Below, piece by piece: positions 1 through 17,384 of a DNA stretch of 64,000 bases (position 1 is its first letter; each line of letters starts with the position of its first letter). The notes beneath the pieces are model-generated. The model was not told the origin of the DNA, did not search any database, and was given only the letters and a program-made list of their open reading frames with translations. Origin of the DNA: Pseudomonas sp. PDM05 (GTDB lineage Bacteria; Pseudomonadota; Gammaproteobacteria; Pseudomonadales; Pseudomonadaceae); contig NZ_JACVAC010000022.1 of the NCBI RefSeq assembly GCF_014851685.1, positions 1-64,000 of the forward strand, given 5' to 3'. A program made the translations under genes and the position numbers.

Positions 1-9172
<9,172 letters not shown>

Positions 9173-9227
9173 TTCTTGGAGTCCGGAGCAATAGGCGGGA
9201 AGCACAAAGGCACGTCGTCCCTATAAA

Positions 9228-9251
9228 ACGAACCGGAGAGGGAAAAATTAG
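9228..9251 (-). promoter_or_regulatory. Candidate PvdS (iron-starvation sigma) promoter of the NRPS
   Basis: On the minus strand CTAAT is followed by exactly 16 bases and then CGT. This is close to the known PvdS promoter (TAAAT-N16-CGT), with one base difference in the -35 part. It would start transcription about 45-50 bases upstream of the NRPS ATG. A promoter of this kind fits iron-starvation control by PvdS and, through it, Fur. Confidence 0.5.
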
Positions 9252-9266
9252 CGCGGGGTAAAAGGC

Positions 9267-9469
9267 GTGCAACCGAGTGTCATCAACGAACTGAAACACT
9301 ACGTTCGGCGCCAGATCATCGAACAATTGAAATCAGAAGACCTGATTCAGTGAACAACCGACCGAAACACAAAGGCTACATTGGCTCCATCGAAGATGAC
9401 CTGACACGCCAGGCATTGAACGAGTTTTTACAACATCACTGCGCACAGCCGCTCCCGACGATTGGCTGA
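9267..9469 (+). pseudogene. Possible degraded small-gene remnant with a HicB-like patch
   Basis: Two very short open frames overlap by four bases (GTGA): 9267-9353 (28 residues) and 9350-9469 (39 residues). The second contains HKGYIGSIEDDL, which resembles the first beta strands of HicB-family antitoxins (YKGYIGSIE). Nothing after it continues the HicB fold and no toxin gene is present. The frames sit between the NRPS promoter and the MFS stop codon. They may be chance, or scars of a lost toxin-antitoxin gene. Confidence 0.2.
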
Positions 9470-10642
9470 TTAGCCCAATCGCCGATACCCAAGCACCGCT
9501 GACCCCGCCACCACTGCCCCCGCCACCAACGCCACCCAAAATCCGCTGGTGGCGCCAAAGTGGTCGATCATCCAGCCGGAGCTGGCGGCACCGATGGCCA
9601 CGCCGATGCTCAGGCCGGTGATCAGCCAGGTCATGCCTTCGGTCAGGCGGCTGGGTGAGACGATGCGCTCCACCAGGGCCATGGACACGATCAGGGTTGG
9701 CGCGAAGAACAGGCCGGAAATAAAGATCGTCACCGCCAGCCCCGGGATGTTGGTCACCAGCAACAGCGGCAAGGTGGTCAACGCCGTGGCCACGCCGCAA
9801 TACAGGAACTGCCGGGGCAGCGGCGCCTTGAGCTTGAGCGTGCCAAAGACCAACCCGGCGAGACACGAGCCGATGGCATACACCGACAACACAATGCTCG
9901 CCGCCGCCGGCTGGCCCTGGTGCTGGGCGAAGGCCACACTGACCACGTCCACCACGCCGACGATCACGCCCATGGCCAGCAGCAGGATCATCAGGATCAG
10001 CACGGATGGCGACGCGATTAACCAGCCGCTGTGGTGGTCGTGGCGCACATGCACGGGCGGTTCGGTTTCACGCTGCAACACAAAGGTGGTGACGCCCACC
10101 GCCAGCAACAGGGCGGCGACTAGCGGCCCGGCCTCCGGGAACAGCACTACGCTCAAGCCCACCGAAATCGGCGGGCCGATGATAAAGCACACCTCATCCA
10201 GCACCGACTCCAGGGCAAACGCGGTTTGCAGTTTGGGTTGCCCACGGTACAACTCGGTCCAGCGCGCCCGCACCATGGCGGACATGTTCGGCATGCAACC
10301 GGCCAGGGCGGCGAACAGGAACAACGTCCAGCCCGGCGCCTGCAATCGGGTACACAGCAGCACCATCAACAAGCCACCGCCGCCGATCAACGCTGCGATG
10401 GGCAGCACCCGGCCCTGGCCATAACGGTCCACCAACCGTGAAACCTGCGGTGCACAAAATGCCGTGGCCAACGCAAACACCGCCGCCACCGAGCCCGCCA
10501 GGCCATAGCCGCCATGCACTTGGGCGAGCATGGTAATCAGGCCGATGCCGGCCATCGACACCGGCATGCGCGCAAGCATGCCGGCCAGCACAAAAGCCCG
10601 CGCGCCTGGAACCTGGAATAACGCGGCATAGGGGTTTGCCAT
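9470..10642 (-). CDS. MFS efflux transporter under TetR control
   Basis: The protein has 390 residues and about 12 hydrophobic segments, the usual size of drug-efflux MFS carriers. The loop after the second segment (SRLVDRYGQGRVLP) matches the conserved MFS loop 2-3 motif (D-R-x-G-R). It is transcribed divergently from a TetR repressor at 10785, and two identical palindromes lie between them, so the pair probably forms a substrate-induced efflux unit. GAGG lies about 14 bases before the ATG. The substrate cannot be told from sequence. It sits next to the NRPS, but the promoter and repressor give it separate control, so I do not assign it to siderophore export. Confidence 0.85.
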   Translation of the reverse strand: MANPYAALFQVPGARAFVLAGMLARMPVSMAGIGLITMLAQVHGGYGLAGSVAAVFALATAFCAPQVSRLVDRYGQGRVLPIAALIGGGGLLMVLLCTRLQAPGWTLFLFAALAGCMPNMSAMVRARWTELYRGQPKLQTAFALESVLDEVCFIIGPPISVGLSVVLFPEAGPLVAALLLAVGVTTFVLQRETEPPVHVRHDHHSGWLIASPSVLILMILLLAMGVIVGVVDVVSVAFAQHQGQPAAASIVLSVYAIGSCLAGLVFGTLKLKAPLPRQFLYCGVATALTTLPLLLVTNIPGLAVTIFISGLFFAPTLIVSMALVERIVSPSRLTEGMTWLITGLSIGVAIGAASSGWMIDHFGATSGFWVALVAGAVVAGSAVLGYRRLG

Positions 10643-10703
10643 CTCTTCTTGACCTCTTCTTCTGCGCCTTGGGGTTTGCCATTTGAAGCGATCAAGGCAA
10701 AAT

Positions 10704-10720
10704 ACATACGATACGTATGT
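10704..10720. promoter_or_regulatory. TetR operator 1 (ACATACG-N3-CGTATGT)
   Basis: Perfect palindrome with 7-base arms ACATACG and CGTATGT around the spacer ATA. It lies 62 bases before the MFS start, and its arms are identical to those of the second site at 10736. Confidence 0.8.
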
Positions 10721-10735
10721 GACGAATCATGCTTA

Positions 10736-10752
10736 ACATACGCACCGTATGT
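10736..10752. promoter_or_regulatory. TetR operator 2 (ACATACG-N3-CGTATGT)
   Basis: Same 7-base arms as operator 1, spacer CAC, centred 32 bases (about three helical turns) away. It lies just upstream of the TetR gene, so the repressor likely controls both its own gene and the divergent MFS gene. The operator covers an in-frame ATG at 10749, which argues for the later ATG at 10785 as the true start. Confidence 0.8.
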
Positions 10753-10784
10753 CAATCACTCACTTGCCCATAACGAGCCCCCCC

Positions 10785-11372
10785 ATGAGCCGAGCCCGTG
10801 CTGAAATGATCGAAGACACCCGCGCCCGGCTGATCGCCAGCGCGCGCCAGGCGTTTGCCACGCAAGGGTACGCCAACACCTCGATGGACGACTTTACCGC
10901 CCGCGCCGGTCTGACCCGCGGTGCCTTGTACCATCACTTCGGTGACAAGAAAGGTCTATTGGCTGCCGTGGTCGCGCAACTCGACAGCGAGATGGATGCG
11001 CGTTTGCAGCACATCACCGACCAGGCCCTGGACCCCTGGGTGGGCTTCTGCGAGCGCTGCCGGACGTATCTGGGCATGGCCCAGGACAGCGAGATCCAAC
11101 GCATCGTATTGCAGGATGCCCCTGCCGTGCTGGGAGACACCGGCTCCCAGCAACACTGCGTGGCATCGCTGCGCCAACTGCTGGAAGGCTTGATGCAAGC
11201 CGGGGTGATCCACCCGGCCCCGAGCCAGGCATTGGCTCAGTTGATCAACGGCAGCCTGGTCAGCACCGCGCTGTGGATCGCCCGGAATGAACACCCGGAC
11301 GCGCGGCTACAAGAAGGCTTGCTCGGTTTGGAACTGCTGCTGGGCGGCCTTAAACTCACACCAACCGCGTGA
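10785..11372 (+). CDS. TetR/AcrR-family transcriptional repressor
   Basis: The protein has 195 residues from the ATG at 10785. The N-terminal helix-turn-helix is typical (DDFTARAGLTRGALYHHFGDKKGLL, residues about 35-60), followed by a ligand-binding helical domain. I preferred this start to the in-frame ATG at 10749 because that one lies inside a palindromic operator and because family members begin just before the first helix (RAEMIEDTRARLIASA). It is divergent from the MFS exporter and probably represses it and itself through the two operators. Its 3' end overlaps the convergent MATE gene by 17 bases. Confidence 0.92.
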   Translation: MSRARAEMIEDTRARLIASARQAFATQGYANTSMDDFTARAGLTRGALYHHFGDKKGLLAAVVAQLDSEMDARLQHITDQALDPWVGFCERCRTYLGMAQDSEIQRIVLQDAPAVLGDTGSQQHCVASLRQLLEGLMQAGVIHPAPSQALAQLINGSLVSTALWIARNEHPDARLQEGLLGLELLLGGLKLTPTA

Positions 11373-12711
11373 TCTGCTTATGCCGCCACACCAGGCGGTA
11401 ATAGGCGACCTGCAACCCGAACATCGCCAGGTAGGTCACCGGAAATGCCATCCACACGCCTTCCAGGCCGAAGTGCGCGTTGAACAGGTAGGCCGTCGGC
11501 AGCTCCACGCAGAGTACGCAGAAAATCGAGATCGCCACCGGCATCAGCACCACCCCGCTGGCACGCATGATGCCGCCGACCACGGCCTGGAAGCCAAACA
11601 CCAGGATGCTCCACAACATGATGTGCAGCAGGTGCTCGGCATTGACCCGCGCCGCGTCCTCGGTGATGAACAGGCCAAGCAACCAGTGCGACAGCAGGTA
11701 ACCCAGCACGATCAAGCCACCTGTCAGGCAGGTATTGATCAGCAGCCCGGTGCGCAGGATCGGCCCGATACGCTCCAGCCGCCCCGCGCCAATCGCCTGG
11801 GCGCCGAGGATCGATGCAGTGATGGCAATCGACAGCGCCGGAAACTGTACGTAGTTGACGATCTGCGTCACCGCGCCATAGGCCGCGGTGGCCTGGGAGC
11901 CGTGACTGTTGACCAGGGCAAGGATGACCAATTCCGACAGCGACAACACCACCATCTGCAAGCCAGTGGGCAAACCGATGCGCAGGACTTTACCGAGAAT
12001 CACGCGGTCAAGGCGCAGGGCTGACAGCAGTTCGCGATCCGGCGCCATGACGTGGTTTTTATGACGCAGGCGCAGGATCAGAAACAGCATGGCCAAGGCA
12101 TTACCCACCAGCCCGGCATACACCGCGCTCTGGATGCCCATGGGCGGCAGGCCGATCCAGCCACGGATCAGCGCCGGGGTCAGCAGCAGCCCGACCAGGG
12201 TCGAGACCGCCAGCGCCAGCAGTGGCGATACCGTATCGCTGACACCGCGCAGCAACTGGGTGTAGAGGATGAACACCAGCAGCAGCGGCATGATCAACAT
12301 CATCATCTGCGCATACCCCACCGCGTCATCCAGCACGTCAACTGGCGTGCCCAGCGCCTGCAACGCCGGGCGCGCGAACAGGCAGCCGAGCACCGCCGCG
12401 ATCACACCCACCCATGCGCCCAGGGTCAGGGTCGCGCCGGTAATCACCTTGACCAGCGCGGTTTCCTGGGCGCCCCAGGCCTGGCCGATCAGCACCGAGG
12501 CGCCCGCCCCCAGGCCGATGACCAGGGCAATAAAGAAAAACACGATGGGAAACATCCCCGACACCGCCGCCAGCGCCTGGGTGCCGAGCATCTGCCCAAC
12601 GTAGATGCCGTTGAGCGTGCCGGAAAAACTTTGCAGGAAGTTGGACAGCACCATCGGCGCCAGGAAGATCAGGTAGATCTGCCATAGCGGGCGTTGCATA
12701 GGGTTTTGCAT
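11356..12711 (-). CDS. MATE-family (NorM-like) multidrug/Na+ or H+ antiporter
   Basis: The product has 451 residues from the ATG at 12711, with about 12 membrane segments. The N-terminal PMVLSNFLQSFSGTLNGIYVGQML and a repeated second half starting near VILGKVLRIGLPTGLQMVV are typical of the MATE fold. A longer reading frame reaches 12759, but the ATG at 12711 has GAGG 11-14 bases before it and begins where family members begin. The gene converges on the TetR gene. No regulator is adjacent upstream, only repeats. Substrate unknown. Confidence 0.9.
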   Translation of the reverse strand: MQNPMQRPLWQIYLIFLAPMVLSNFLQSFSGTLNGIYVGQMLGTQALAAVSGMFPIVFFFIALVIGLGAGASVLIGQAWGAQETALVKVITGATLTLGAWVGVIAAVLGCLFARPALQALGTPVDVLDDAVGYAQMMMLIMPLLLVFILYTQLLRGVSDTVSPLLALAVSTLVGLLLTPALIRGWIGLPPMGIQSAVYAGLVGNALAMLFLILRLRHKNHVMAPDRELLSALRLDRVILGKVLRIGLPTGLQMVVLSLSELVILALVNSHGSQATAAYGAVTQIVNYVQFPALSIAITASILGAQAIGAGRLERIGPILRTGLLINTCLTGGLIVLGYLLSHWLLGLFITEDAARVNAEHLLHIMLWSILVFGFQAVVGGIMRASGVVLMPVAISIFCVLCVELPTAYLFNAHFGLEGVWMAFPVTYLAMFGLQVAYYRLVWRHKQITRLV

Positions 12712-12837
12712 GAAAAACGGAGCCTCGTGACACATGCGCGATGCGAGCTTATACCGCAAATGGATCCAATCCAGTAACGAGGAATGCAGAACGCCGCAGC
12801 TTGCCGCCCTTCATCTGCCATGGTCAGGATGAAATGC

Positions 12838-13042
12838 TCCACCTCTACCAACAGTGCCGCCGCCTGCGCAGCCTCGCTAAAGCTCGACAGCCACGGGAGA
12901 TTGGCAGTGCCTGGGCAATCTCCAGCCGAACACTCACTATCCATCAACACCAATCACCTGTGGGAGCGGGCTTGCTCGCGAAAGCGGTGTATCAGTCAGC
13001 GGTTGCACCAGCTGACAGACCGCTTTCGCGAGCAAGCCCGCT
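12838..13042. repeat. Compound REP unit plus REP inverted pair
   Basis: This 425-base gap (12712-13136) holds no gene. Positions 12838-12989 are a single copy of the same ~163-bp unit that is tandemly repeated at 25806-26516. It is recognised by CGCAGCCTCGCTAAAGCTCG, then ATCTCCAGCCGAACACTCAC, then GTGGGAGCGGGCTTGCTCGC. The last element pairs with an inverted REP copy (12990-13042) through CACCGCTTTCGCGAGCAAGCCC-type arms, forming a large hairpin of the usual Pseudomonas REP type. Confidence 0.85.
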
Positions 13043-13085
13043 ACTACGCCCTGAAACGATGATCAGTCCGGGTTCCCGATAACAG

Positions 13086-13117
13086 CAGCGATGAGCCGGG
13101 CCACCGACTCATCGCTG
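13086..13117 (-). terminator. Inverted repeat downstream of the type III gene
   Basis: Perfect 10-base arms CAGCGATGAG and CTCATCGCTG lie about 20 bases past the stop of the 13137 gene. No clear U-run follows, so it may act as a weak or Rho-assisted terminator or simply stabilise the mRNA end. Confidence 0.4.
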
Positions 13118-13136
13118 TGCCTCAACCCGCTGACGA

Positions 13137-14237
13137 TCAGCTTTTACCGAGCATGTGGTTGAGGTTGTCGATATCGAAGCGTTGGTCTTCTGCGCCCGGC
13201 TTGCCACTCTCCACTTTGATACCGATGTCCAGGTCTCGCAGCAGGCCCGGACGCCTTAGCAGCTCGGCCGCCAATTGCTGCGCTTGCGAGCTGAACGTAC
13301 GGTTAGAGGCAACTTGCCCTGCCGCTTCCTTCAACTCATTGACGTTGACGTACTTATCGTTGGCGCCAGCGGTGAATTGCCTGAAGTTGTCTTTAACGCC
13401 TTGCAGCAGATCGTGATCACTCATATTGCGATACTTGTCCGACGAGAACTGCAAATTGCCCCTGGAGAAAGCGCCGTCCATTACGCCCATGCTGCTTTGA
13501 TCAAGCTCCTTGAACAAGCCACCCCGCTCCAGCAGTTCATTGGCCAGATCTACCTCCTTCTGCGTGGCGGGCTGGCCATCCAGGCGATAACCGCTGGCAA
13601 CGGCACTGAGGGACTTGTCGGTGATCATGCCCGGAGAATTCGGATCTTCAAAGGCACTGAAACGCGCCAGTATCTTGTTGCTGAAATCCTCCTTCGAGTC
13701 ATTGGCATACGGACGATTCCCGGAAGCTTGGGCCGGGCCGTTCCACTGGCTGCGATTGGCGTACTGGCCGTCCAAAGCCGGCTGTCGCGGGGAGGGTTGA
13801 AGGGCCAAGCGAAAGTTGAATTGACCGTCGGGCCGCTGCTGCAAGCCACTGCTGTAGCGCTTGGGTACTTCACGCAGCAGTGGAGCTTCCCGTTGATCAA
13901 AATGCATGATCATAGCGTCCGCTTCGCCCCGGCTGACTTGATTATTCAGCAGTTGGCTCACTTCAGGACGGCTGAGGAGCTCTCGGGCGAGGGAGGTCAT
14001 CCGGTTGACGTAGTTATCACCCATCGGCTCGCGGCCGGCCGCCCACTCAAGGTTTGGACGCGTGACAACGTCGCTGCCGAACCTGCGGAAGTGATCGAAG
14101 TTGTGGGCGAACTCACGGGCCACTGATGAGTTGGGCACGTTCATATAGATGCTGGTAAGCGCAATTGCGGGTGGCTCACTACGCTGGACAAAACCGCCAT
14201 TGAAAAGCGATTCCTGTTGAAGACTTAACTGGTACAT
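13137..14237 (-). CDS. Orphan type III secretion translocator/effector with HrpF/NolX/HrpK-like repeats
   Basis: The protein has 366 residues, no signal peptide and no membrane-spanning N-terminus. It has three copies of a ~60-residue helical unit (about residues 42-98, 185-247 and 277-338), each ending in a LARELLSRPEV / LANELLERGGLF / LAAELLRRPGLL motif, the second followed by a D-G-x(3)-R-x-N-L stretch. This unit resembles those of HrpF, NolX and HrpK, translocon proteins of plant-associated type III systems. A consensus hrp box lies 73 bases upstream of the ATG, so expression by the sigma factor HrpL is likely. No other type III gene is in the window. Whether the protein is a translocon part or an injected effector cannot be decided here. 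The family assignment rests on motif recall. Confidence 0.65.
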   Translation of the reverse strand: MYQLSLQQESLFNGGFVQRSEPPAIALTSIYMNVPNSSVAREFAHNFDHFRRFGSDVVTRPNLEWAAGREPMGDNYVNRMTSLARELLSRPEVSQLLNNQVSRGEADAMIMHFDQREAPLLREVPKRYSSGLQQRPDGQFNFRLALQPSPRQPALDGQYANRSQWNGPAQASGNRPYANDSKEDFSNKILARFSAFEDPNSPGMITDKSLSAVASGYRLDGQPATQKEVDLANELLERGGLFKELDQSSMGVMDGAFSRGNLQFSSDKYRNMSDHDLLQGVKDNFRQFTAGANDKYVNVNELKEAAGQVASNRTFSSQAQQLAAELLRRPGLLRDLDIGIKVESGKPGAEDQRFDIDNLNHMLGKS

Positions 14238-14309
14238 GGCACAACCTCAAATTGTGGAATCGATAACTGCCGACCCCCACTCGTTGGCGCGCACAGGATC
14301 GACCTCCTC

Positions 14310-14338
14310 TCTGTGGCAACTGGCTGTCGAATGGTTCC
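14310..14338 (-). promoter_or_regulatory. hrp box (HrpL sigma-factor promoter)
   Basis: Read on the minus strand: GGAACC (14338-14333), 16 bases, CCAC and then A after two bases. This agrees at every defined position with the HrpL consensus GGAACC-N15/16-CCACNNA. It points at the gene starting at 14237, with a leader of about 70 bases. Confidence 0.88.
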
Positions 14339-14450
14339 TGCAAGCACCCATGAGCTTGCCGATACCCCTCGGTTAACTTTCCTCGCTCCCCGCACGTTGC
14401 TTTCGCCGACAAATAACGACCTATCGCCACGAAGCCTGCAAACTCAAGCG

Positions 14451-15266
14451 TCAGATCGGGGTAATCGGCAGTGCGCGCTTGTGAGCCGTCTTCATGTAAG
14501 CACCCTGCAGTAGCCCCCTCACCCGCTCGCTCACCGGCTCGCCCATCAGGTACGCATCGATTTCTGCGTAGGAACAGCCGTAAGCGTGCTCATCCAACTT
14601 GCCAGGCGTCAGTTCTTCAAGGTCGGCCGTGGGCTGTTTGTGCACCAGTTTGGCCGGTGCGCCAAGCGCCGTGGCCAGCAGGCGCACCTGGGTTTTGGTC
14701 AAGCCCGACAGTGGAGCCAGGTCGCACGCGCCATCGCCGAATTTGGTGAAGAACCCCATCAACGCTTCGGCACCGTGGTCGGTGCCGACCACCAGGCCGT
14801 TGTGCAGGTTGGCCACGGCGTACTGCGCAATCATCCGTGCGCGCGCCTTGACGTTGCCCTTGATGAAGTCGAGATGGGCGGCGCTGGCTTCAGTGGCACC
14901 CAGGCTGGCCATCAAACCATCGACGCTGGCGGCGATGTTCAGGGTATCGACCTGGTCCGCAGTGATAAACCCCAGTGAGGCCTGGGCATCGGCTTCATCC
15001 GCCTGGCTTTTGTAAGGCAGGCGCATGGCAATAAAGCGTGCGTCGTAGTGCTCGGCGCGTAATTGCTCCACCGCCAGTTGGCACAGGCGGCCGGCAGTCA
15101 GGGAGTCAACACCACCGCTGATGCCCAGCACCAGTGCTTGGCAGCCGGACTGGCGCAAGGTGGTCTTGATGAAGTCGATGCGCCGTTGGATTTCCCCGGG
15201 CTCGCCGCCCGCCACCAAGCGCCGATTGATGTTCAGTTCCTGCGCGATACGGTCTTGTGTTTGCAT
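14451..15266 (-). CDS. nadE: NH3-dependent NAD+ synthetase
   Basis: 271 residues. The enzyme makes NAD+ from deamido-NAD+, ATP and ammonia, the last step of NAD synthesis. The ATP-pyrophosphatase P-loop SGGVDS is at residues 50-55, and later motifs (GTDHGAEALMGFFTKFGDGACDLAPL) match the family. No glutaminase domain is present, so it is the ammonia-using form. GAGG lies a few bases before the ATG. It is the third gene of pncA-pncB-nadE, all facing away from NrtR, so the operon converts nicotinamide to nicotinate, to its mononucleotide and, after NadD elsewhere, to NAD+. A REP half-element sits between it and pncB. Confidence 0.97.
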   Translation of the reverse strand: MQTQDRIAQELNINRRLVAGGEPGEIQRRIDFIKTTLRQSGCQALVLGISGGVDSLTAGRLCQLAVEQLRAEHYDARFIAMRLPYKSQADEADAQASLGFITADQVDTLNIAASVDGLMASLGATEASAAHLDFIKGNVKARARMIAQYAVANLHNGLVVGTDHGAEALMGFFTKFGDGACDLAPLSGLTKTQVRLLATALGAPAKLVHKQPTADLEELTPGKLDEHAYGCSYAEIDAYLMGEPVSERVRGLLQGAYMKTAHKRALPITPI

Positions 15267-15296
15267 GTCACACCTCGTTGTTGCCTAAGTCGACCC

Positions 15297-15325
15297 GTGG
15301 AAGCGGGCTTGCTCGCGAAGACGGC
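15297..15325. repeat. Solitary REP half-element inside the NAD operon
   Basis: The sequence contains GTGGAAGCGGGCTTGCTCGC, the core of the Pseudomonas REP element, without an inverted partner nearby. It sits in the 66-base gap between pncB and nadE, where it could affect mRNA stability of the distal gene. Confidence 0.7.
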
Positions 15326-15332
15326 GTTTCAG

Positions 15333-16580
15333 TCAGCCCCTTTGATGCTGCGCCACCGCTTTGAAGGGCAAGTCGCCTGCCACCGAAAACACCTGTGCCG
15401 CGTACTGCAAAAACGAGGCGTCTTCGCAGACATTCTTGATCGGGTCATCGGAGAACTTCACCACCGGCTCGCCGTGCACCCGCACCAGTTTCATCACGAT
15501 GCTCAGTGGTTCGACGCCTTCTACATCACACGCCAGGCTGGTGCCCATGCCGAAACCGAACCTGGCCTTGCCACGCACGTGGCGCAGGATCGGCAGGCAT
15601 TTTTCGAAATTCAGACCGTCGGAGAACATCAGGTCCTTGGTCATCGGGTCGATGCCCAGTTGTTTGTAGCGGGCCAACACTTTGTCGGCCCAGGCGATCG
15701 GGTCGCCGGAGTCCTGGCGCAGGCCGTCGTAGAGCTTGGCGAAGTACAGGTCGAAATCCTTGAGGAAGAAATCGGTGCTGATGCAGTCGGTCAAGGCAAT
15801 GCCGAGGCGGCCACGGTACTCACGCACCCAGTTCTCCAACGCCGCATTCTGGCTCTCACGCAGGCGCCCCAGTTGCTGGTGCACCATCAGCCATTGGTGG
15901 GCCATGGTGCCAATCAGCGGCAGGTCGAACTCATAGGCCAGGTGCGCGTTGCTGGTGCCAACGAACTGGCCGGGGAAGTCGCGACGCATGATGTCGACCA
16001 CTTCGCGCTGGGCCTTGAACGACAGGCGCCGACGGGTGGAGAAATCAGACACGCGCAGGTCGGCCAGTTCGTCGCGGCTGAGGTTTTTCTCCAGCCAGTC
16101 AAACTTCTGGTAGAGCTTGCGGGTGACGTCTTCGAGGCTCACGTCGGGGTACTTGTCGCGGTTGCGCAACTCGCTGACCAGCGCCAGCACCGGCTGTTCG
16201 AACATGATGCAGTGCAGCATCGGGCCGACCACGCGGATGTTCAGCTGGCCATCGACTTCACTGACATGGATATAGCGCAGGTTGAAACGGAACAGGCCGA
16301 GGAAACGCTCGTAATCCGGGGTGAGGTATTCGCGAAAACGCGGGTTGAACAGAAACCGCAACTCGCCTTCACGCATGTGCAGGCCAGCGAGTTTTTCCAG
16401 TTCGTCGCGCAGTTGCGGGATCAAGTGGCCGAGCTTTTCCTTGGAACGCACGATGAAGTTGTATTCCACATCGACGTTGGGGTGCTGGTGCAACACGGCC
16501 TGCATCATGGTGAAGGTGTAGTAGTCGGTATCGAGCAACCCCTGGATTACCGGGGATTCGTAGTCGTAGGCACTTTCCAT
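15333..16580 (-). CDS. pncB: Nicotinate phosphoribosyltransferase
   Basis: 415 residues. It forms nicotinate mononucleotide from nicotinate and PRPP with ATP hydrolysis. The family hallmarks are YYTFTMMQAVLHQHP near the N-terminus, the loop RLSFKAQREVVDIM, GTSNAHLAYEFDLPLIGTMAHQW in the middle, and the PRPP-binding region RQDSGDPIAW. The TAAGGAG ribosome site overlaps the stop codon of pncA, so translation of the two is probably coupled. Second gene of the NrtR-controlled NAD salvage operon. Confidence 0.97.
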   Translation of the reverse strand: MESAYDYESPVIQGLLDTDYYTFTMMQAVLHQHPNVDVEYNFIVRSKEKLGHLIPQLRDELEKLAGLHMREGELRFLFNPRFREYLTPDYERFLGLFRFNLRYIHVSEVDGQLNIRVVGPMLHCIMFEQPVLALVSELRNRDKYPDVSLEDVTRKLYQKFDWLEKNLSRDELADLRVSDFSTRRRLSFKAQREVVDIMRRDFPGQFVGTSNAHLAYEFDLPLIGTMAHQWLMVHQQLGRLRESQNAALENWVREYRGRLGIALTDCISTDFFLKDFDLYFAKLYDGLRQDSGDPIAWADKVLARYKQLGIDPMTKDLMFSDGLNFEKCLPILRHVRGKARFGFGMGTSLACDVEGVEPLSIVMKLVRVHGEPVVKFSDDPIKNVCEDASFLQYAAQVFSVAGDLPFKAVAQHQRG

Positions 16581-16591
16581 GCTGGTTCTCC

Positions 16592-17239
16592 TTAACGCGT
16601 GGCCATCGCGGCCAGTTCTTCGCGGGTGCTGCTGATCACGGCACCGGCCTTGAGCAGATCGTTGACCGCCTGCACACCGCCCTCTTCGCTGATGCCTCGG
16701 CAGGCGGGCAGGTGCAGGACCACTTCCAGGCCGGCCTTGAGCAGTTGCAACGCGGTGGTCTTGACGCAGTAGTCCAGGGCCAGGCCGCCGACGAGCACGC
16801 GGCTCACGCCGTGGGCTTTGAGGTACTCGATGACGCCGGTGGACAGTTTGTCGTGCAGGTCATGAAAGCAGGCACCGTAGGGGTGCAGGTCGGGTTCGAC
16901 GCCTTTCCAGATGAAGTAGTCGTAGTCATACGGGGTGGGCAACTCGTCGAGCAAGGTGAAGCCTTCGGTGCCGGGTACGCAGTGGCTGACCCAGGTCACA
17001 TCGGCATGGGCCAGGCCGGTGGGTTGCAGCATCTCGCTGTGTTGCGCCACCACCCACGGGGCGTGCGGGGTATGCGCATCCTTGCTGCCGACACGATGGC
17101 CGGCGAGGCTGGCCATGAAGTTGAGCTCGGCGCCGATCTGGTCGCCGCCGGCCACTGGCAATTCGTTGGGGCACAGTGGCGTGAAGCTCTTCTGGGCATC
17201 GACGTCGAATGAAGCAATGGCGGTTTTTGCGAGGGTCAT
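16592..17239 (-). CDS. pncA: Nicotinamidase
   Basis: 215 residues from the ATG at 17239, chosen over an upstream in-frame start because AGGAGA lies just before it and because the NrtR-type operator lies farther upstream. Isochorismatase fold: catalytic Asp in FDVDAQKSF, metal ligands in SKDAHTPHAPW, Lys in FIWKG and the nucleophile Cys in ALDYCVK are all present. It deamidates nicotinamide to nicotinate, the first step of the salvage route continued by pncB and nadE. Confidence 0.95.
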   Translation of the reverse strand: MTLAKTAIASFDVDAQKSFTPLCPNELPVAGGDQIGAELNFMASLAGHRVGSKDAHTPHAPWVVAQHSEMLQPTGLAHADVTWVSHCVPGTEGFTLLDELPTPYDYDYFIWKGVEPDLHPYGACFHDLHDKLSTGVIEYLKAHGVSRVLVGGLALDYCVKTTALQLLKAGLEVVLHLPACRGISEEGGVQAVNDLLKAGAVISSTREELAAMATR

Positions 17240-17265
17240 GGCGGTTCTCCTGTGGCCTGAAAACA

Positions 17266-17286
17266 AAAGTACACGTCATGTACTTT
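17266..17286. promoter_or_regulatory. Operator of the NAD salvage operon (probable NrtR site)
   Basis: Perfect palindrome with 8-base arms AAAGTACA and TGTACTTT around a 5-base spacer, placed 27 bases before the pncA start and about 100 before nrtR. A similar half-site (AGTACATGACA) occurs near 17327. It is in the right place for NrtR, which is known to repress NAD genes when ADP-ribose is low. Confidence 0.75.
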
Positions 17287-17384
17287 CATTGCAAGAAACA
17301 TTTGTTTATCTATGCTGGACTCAGTACATGACATATCTGTTCGATCCGTTAGACTGTGCCCGCCACTGTTCATAAGGATGTTCC

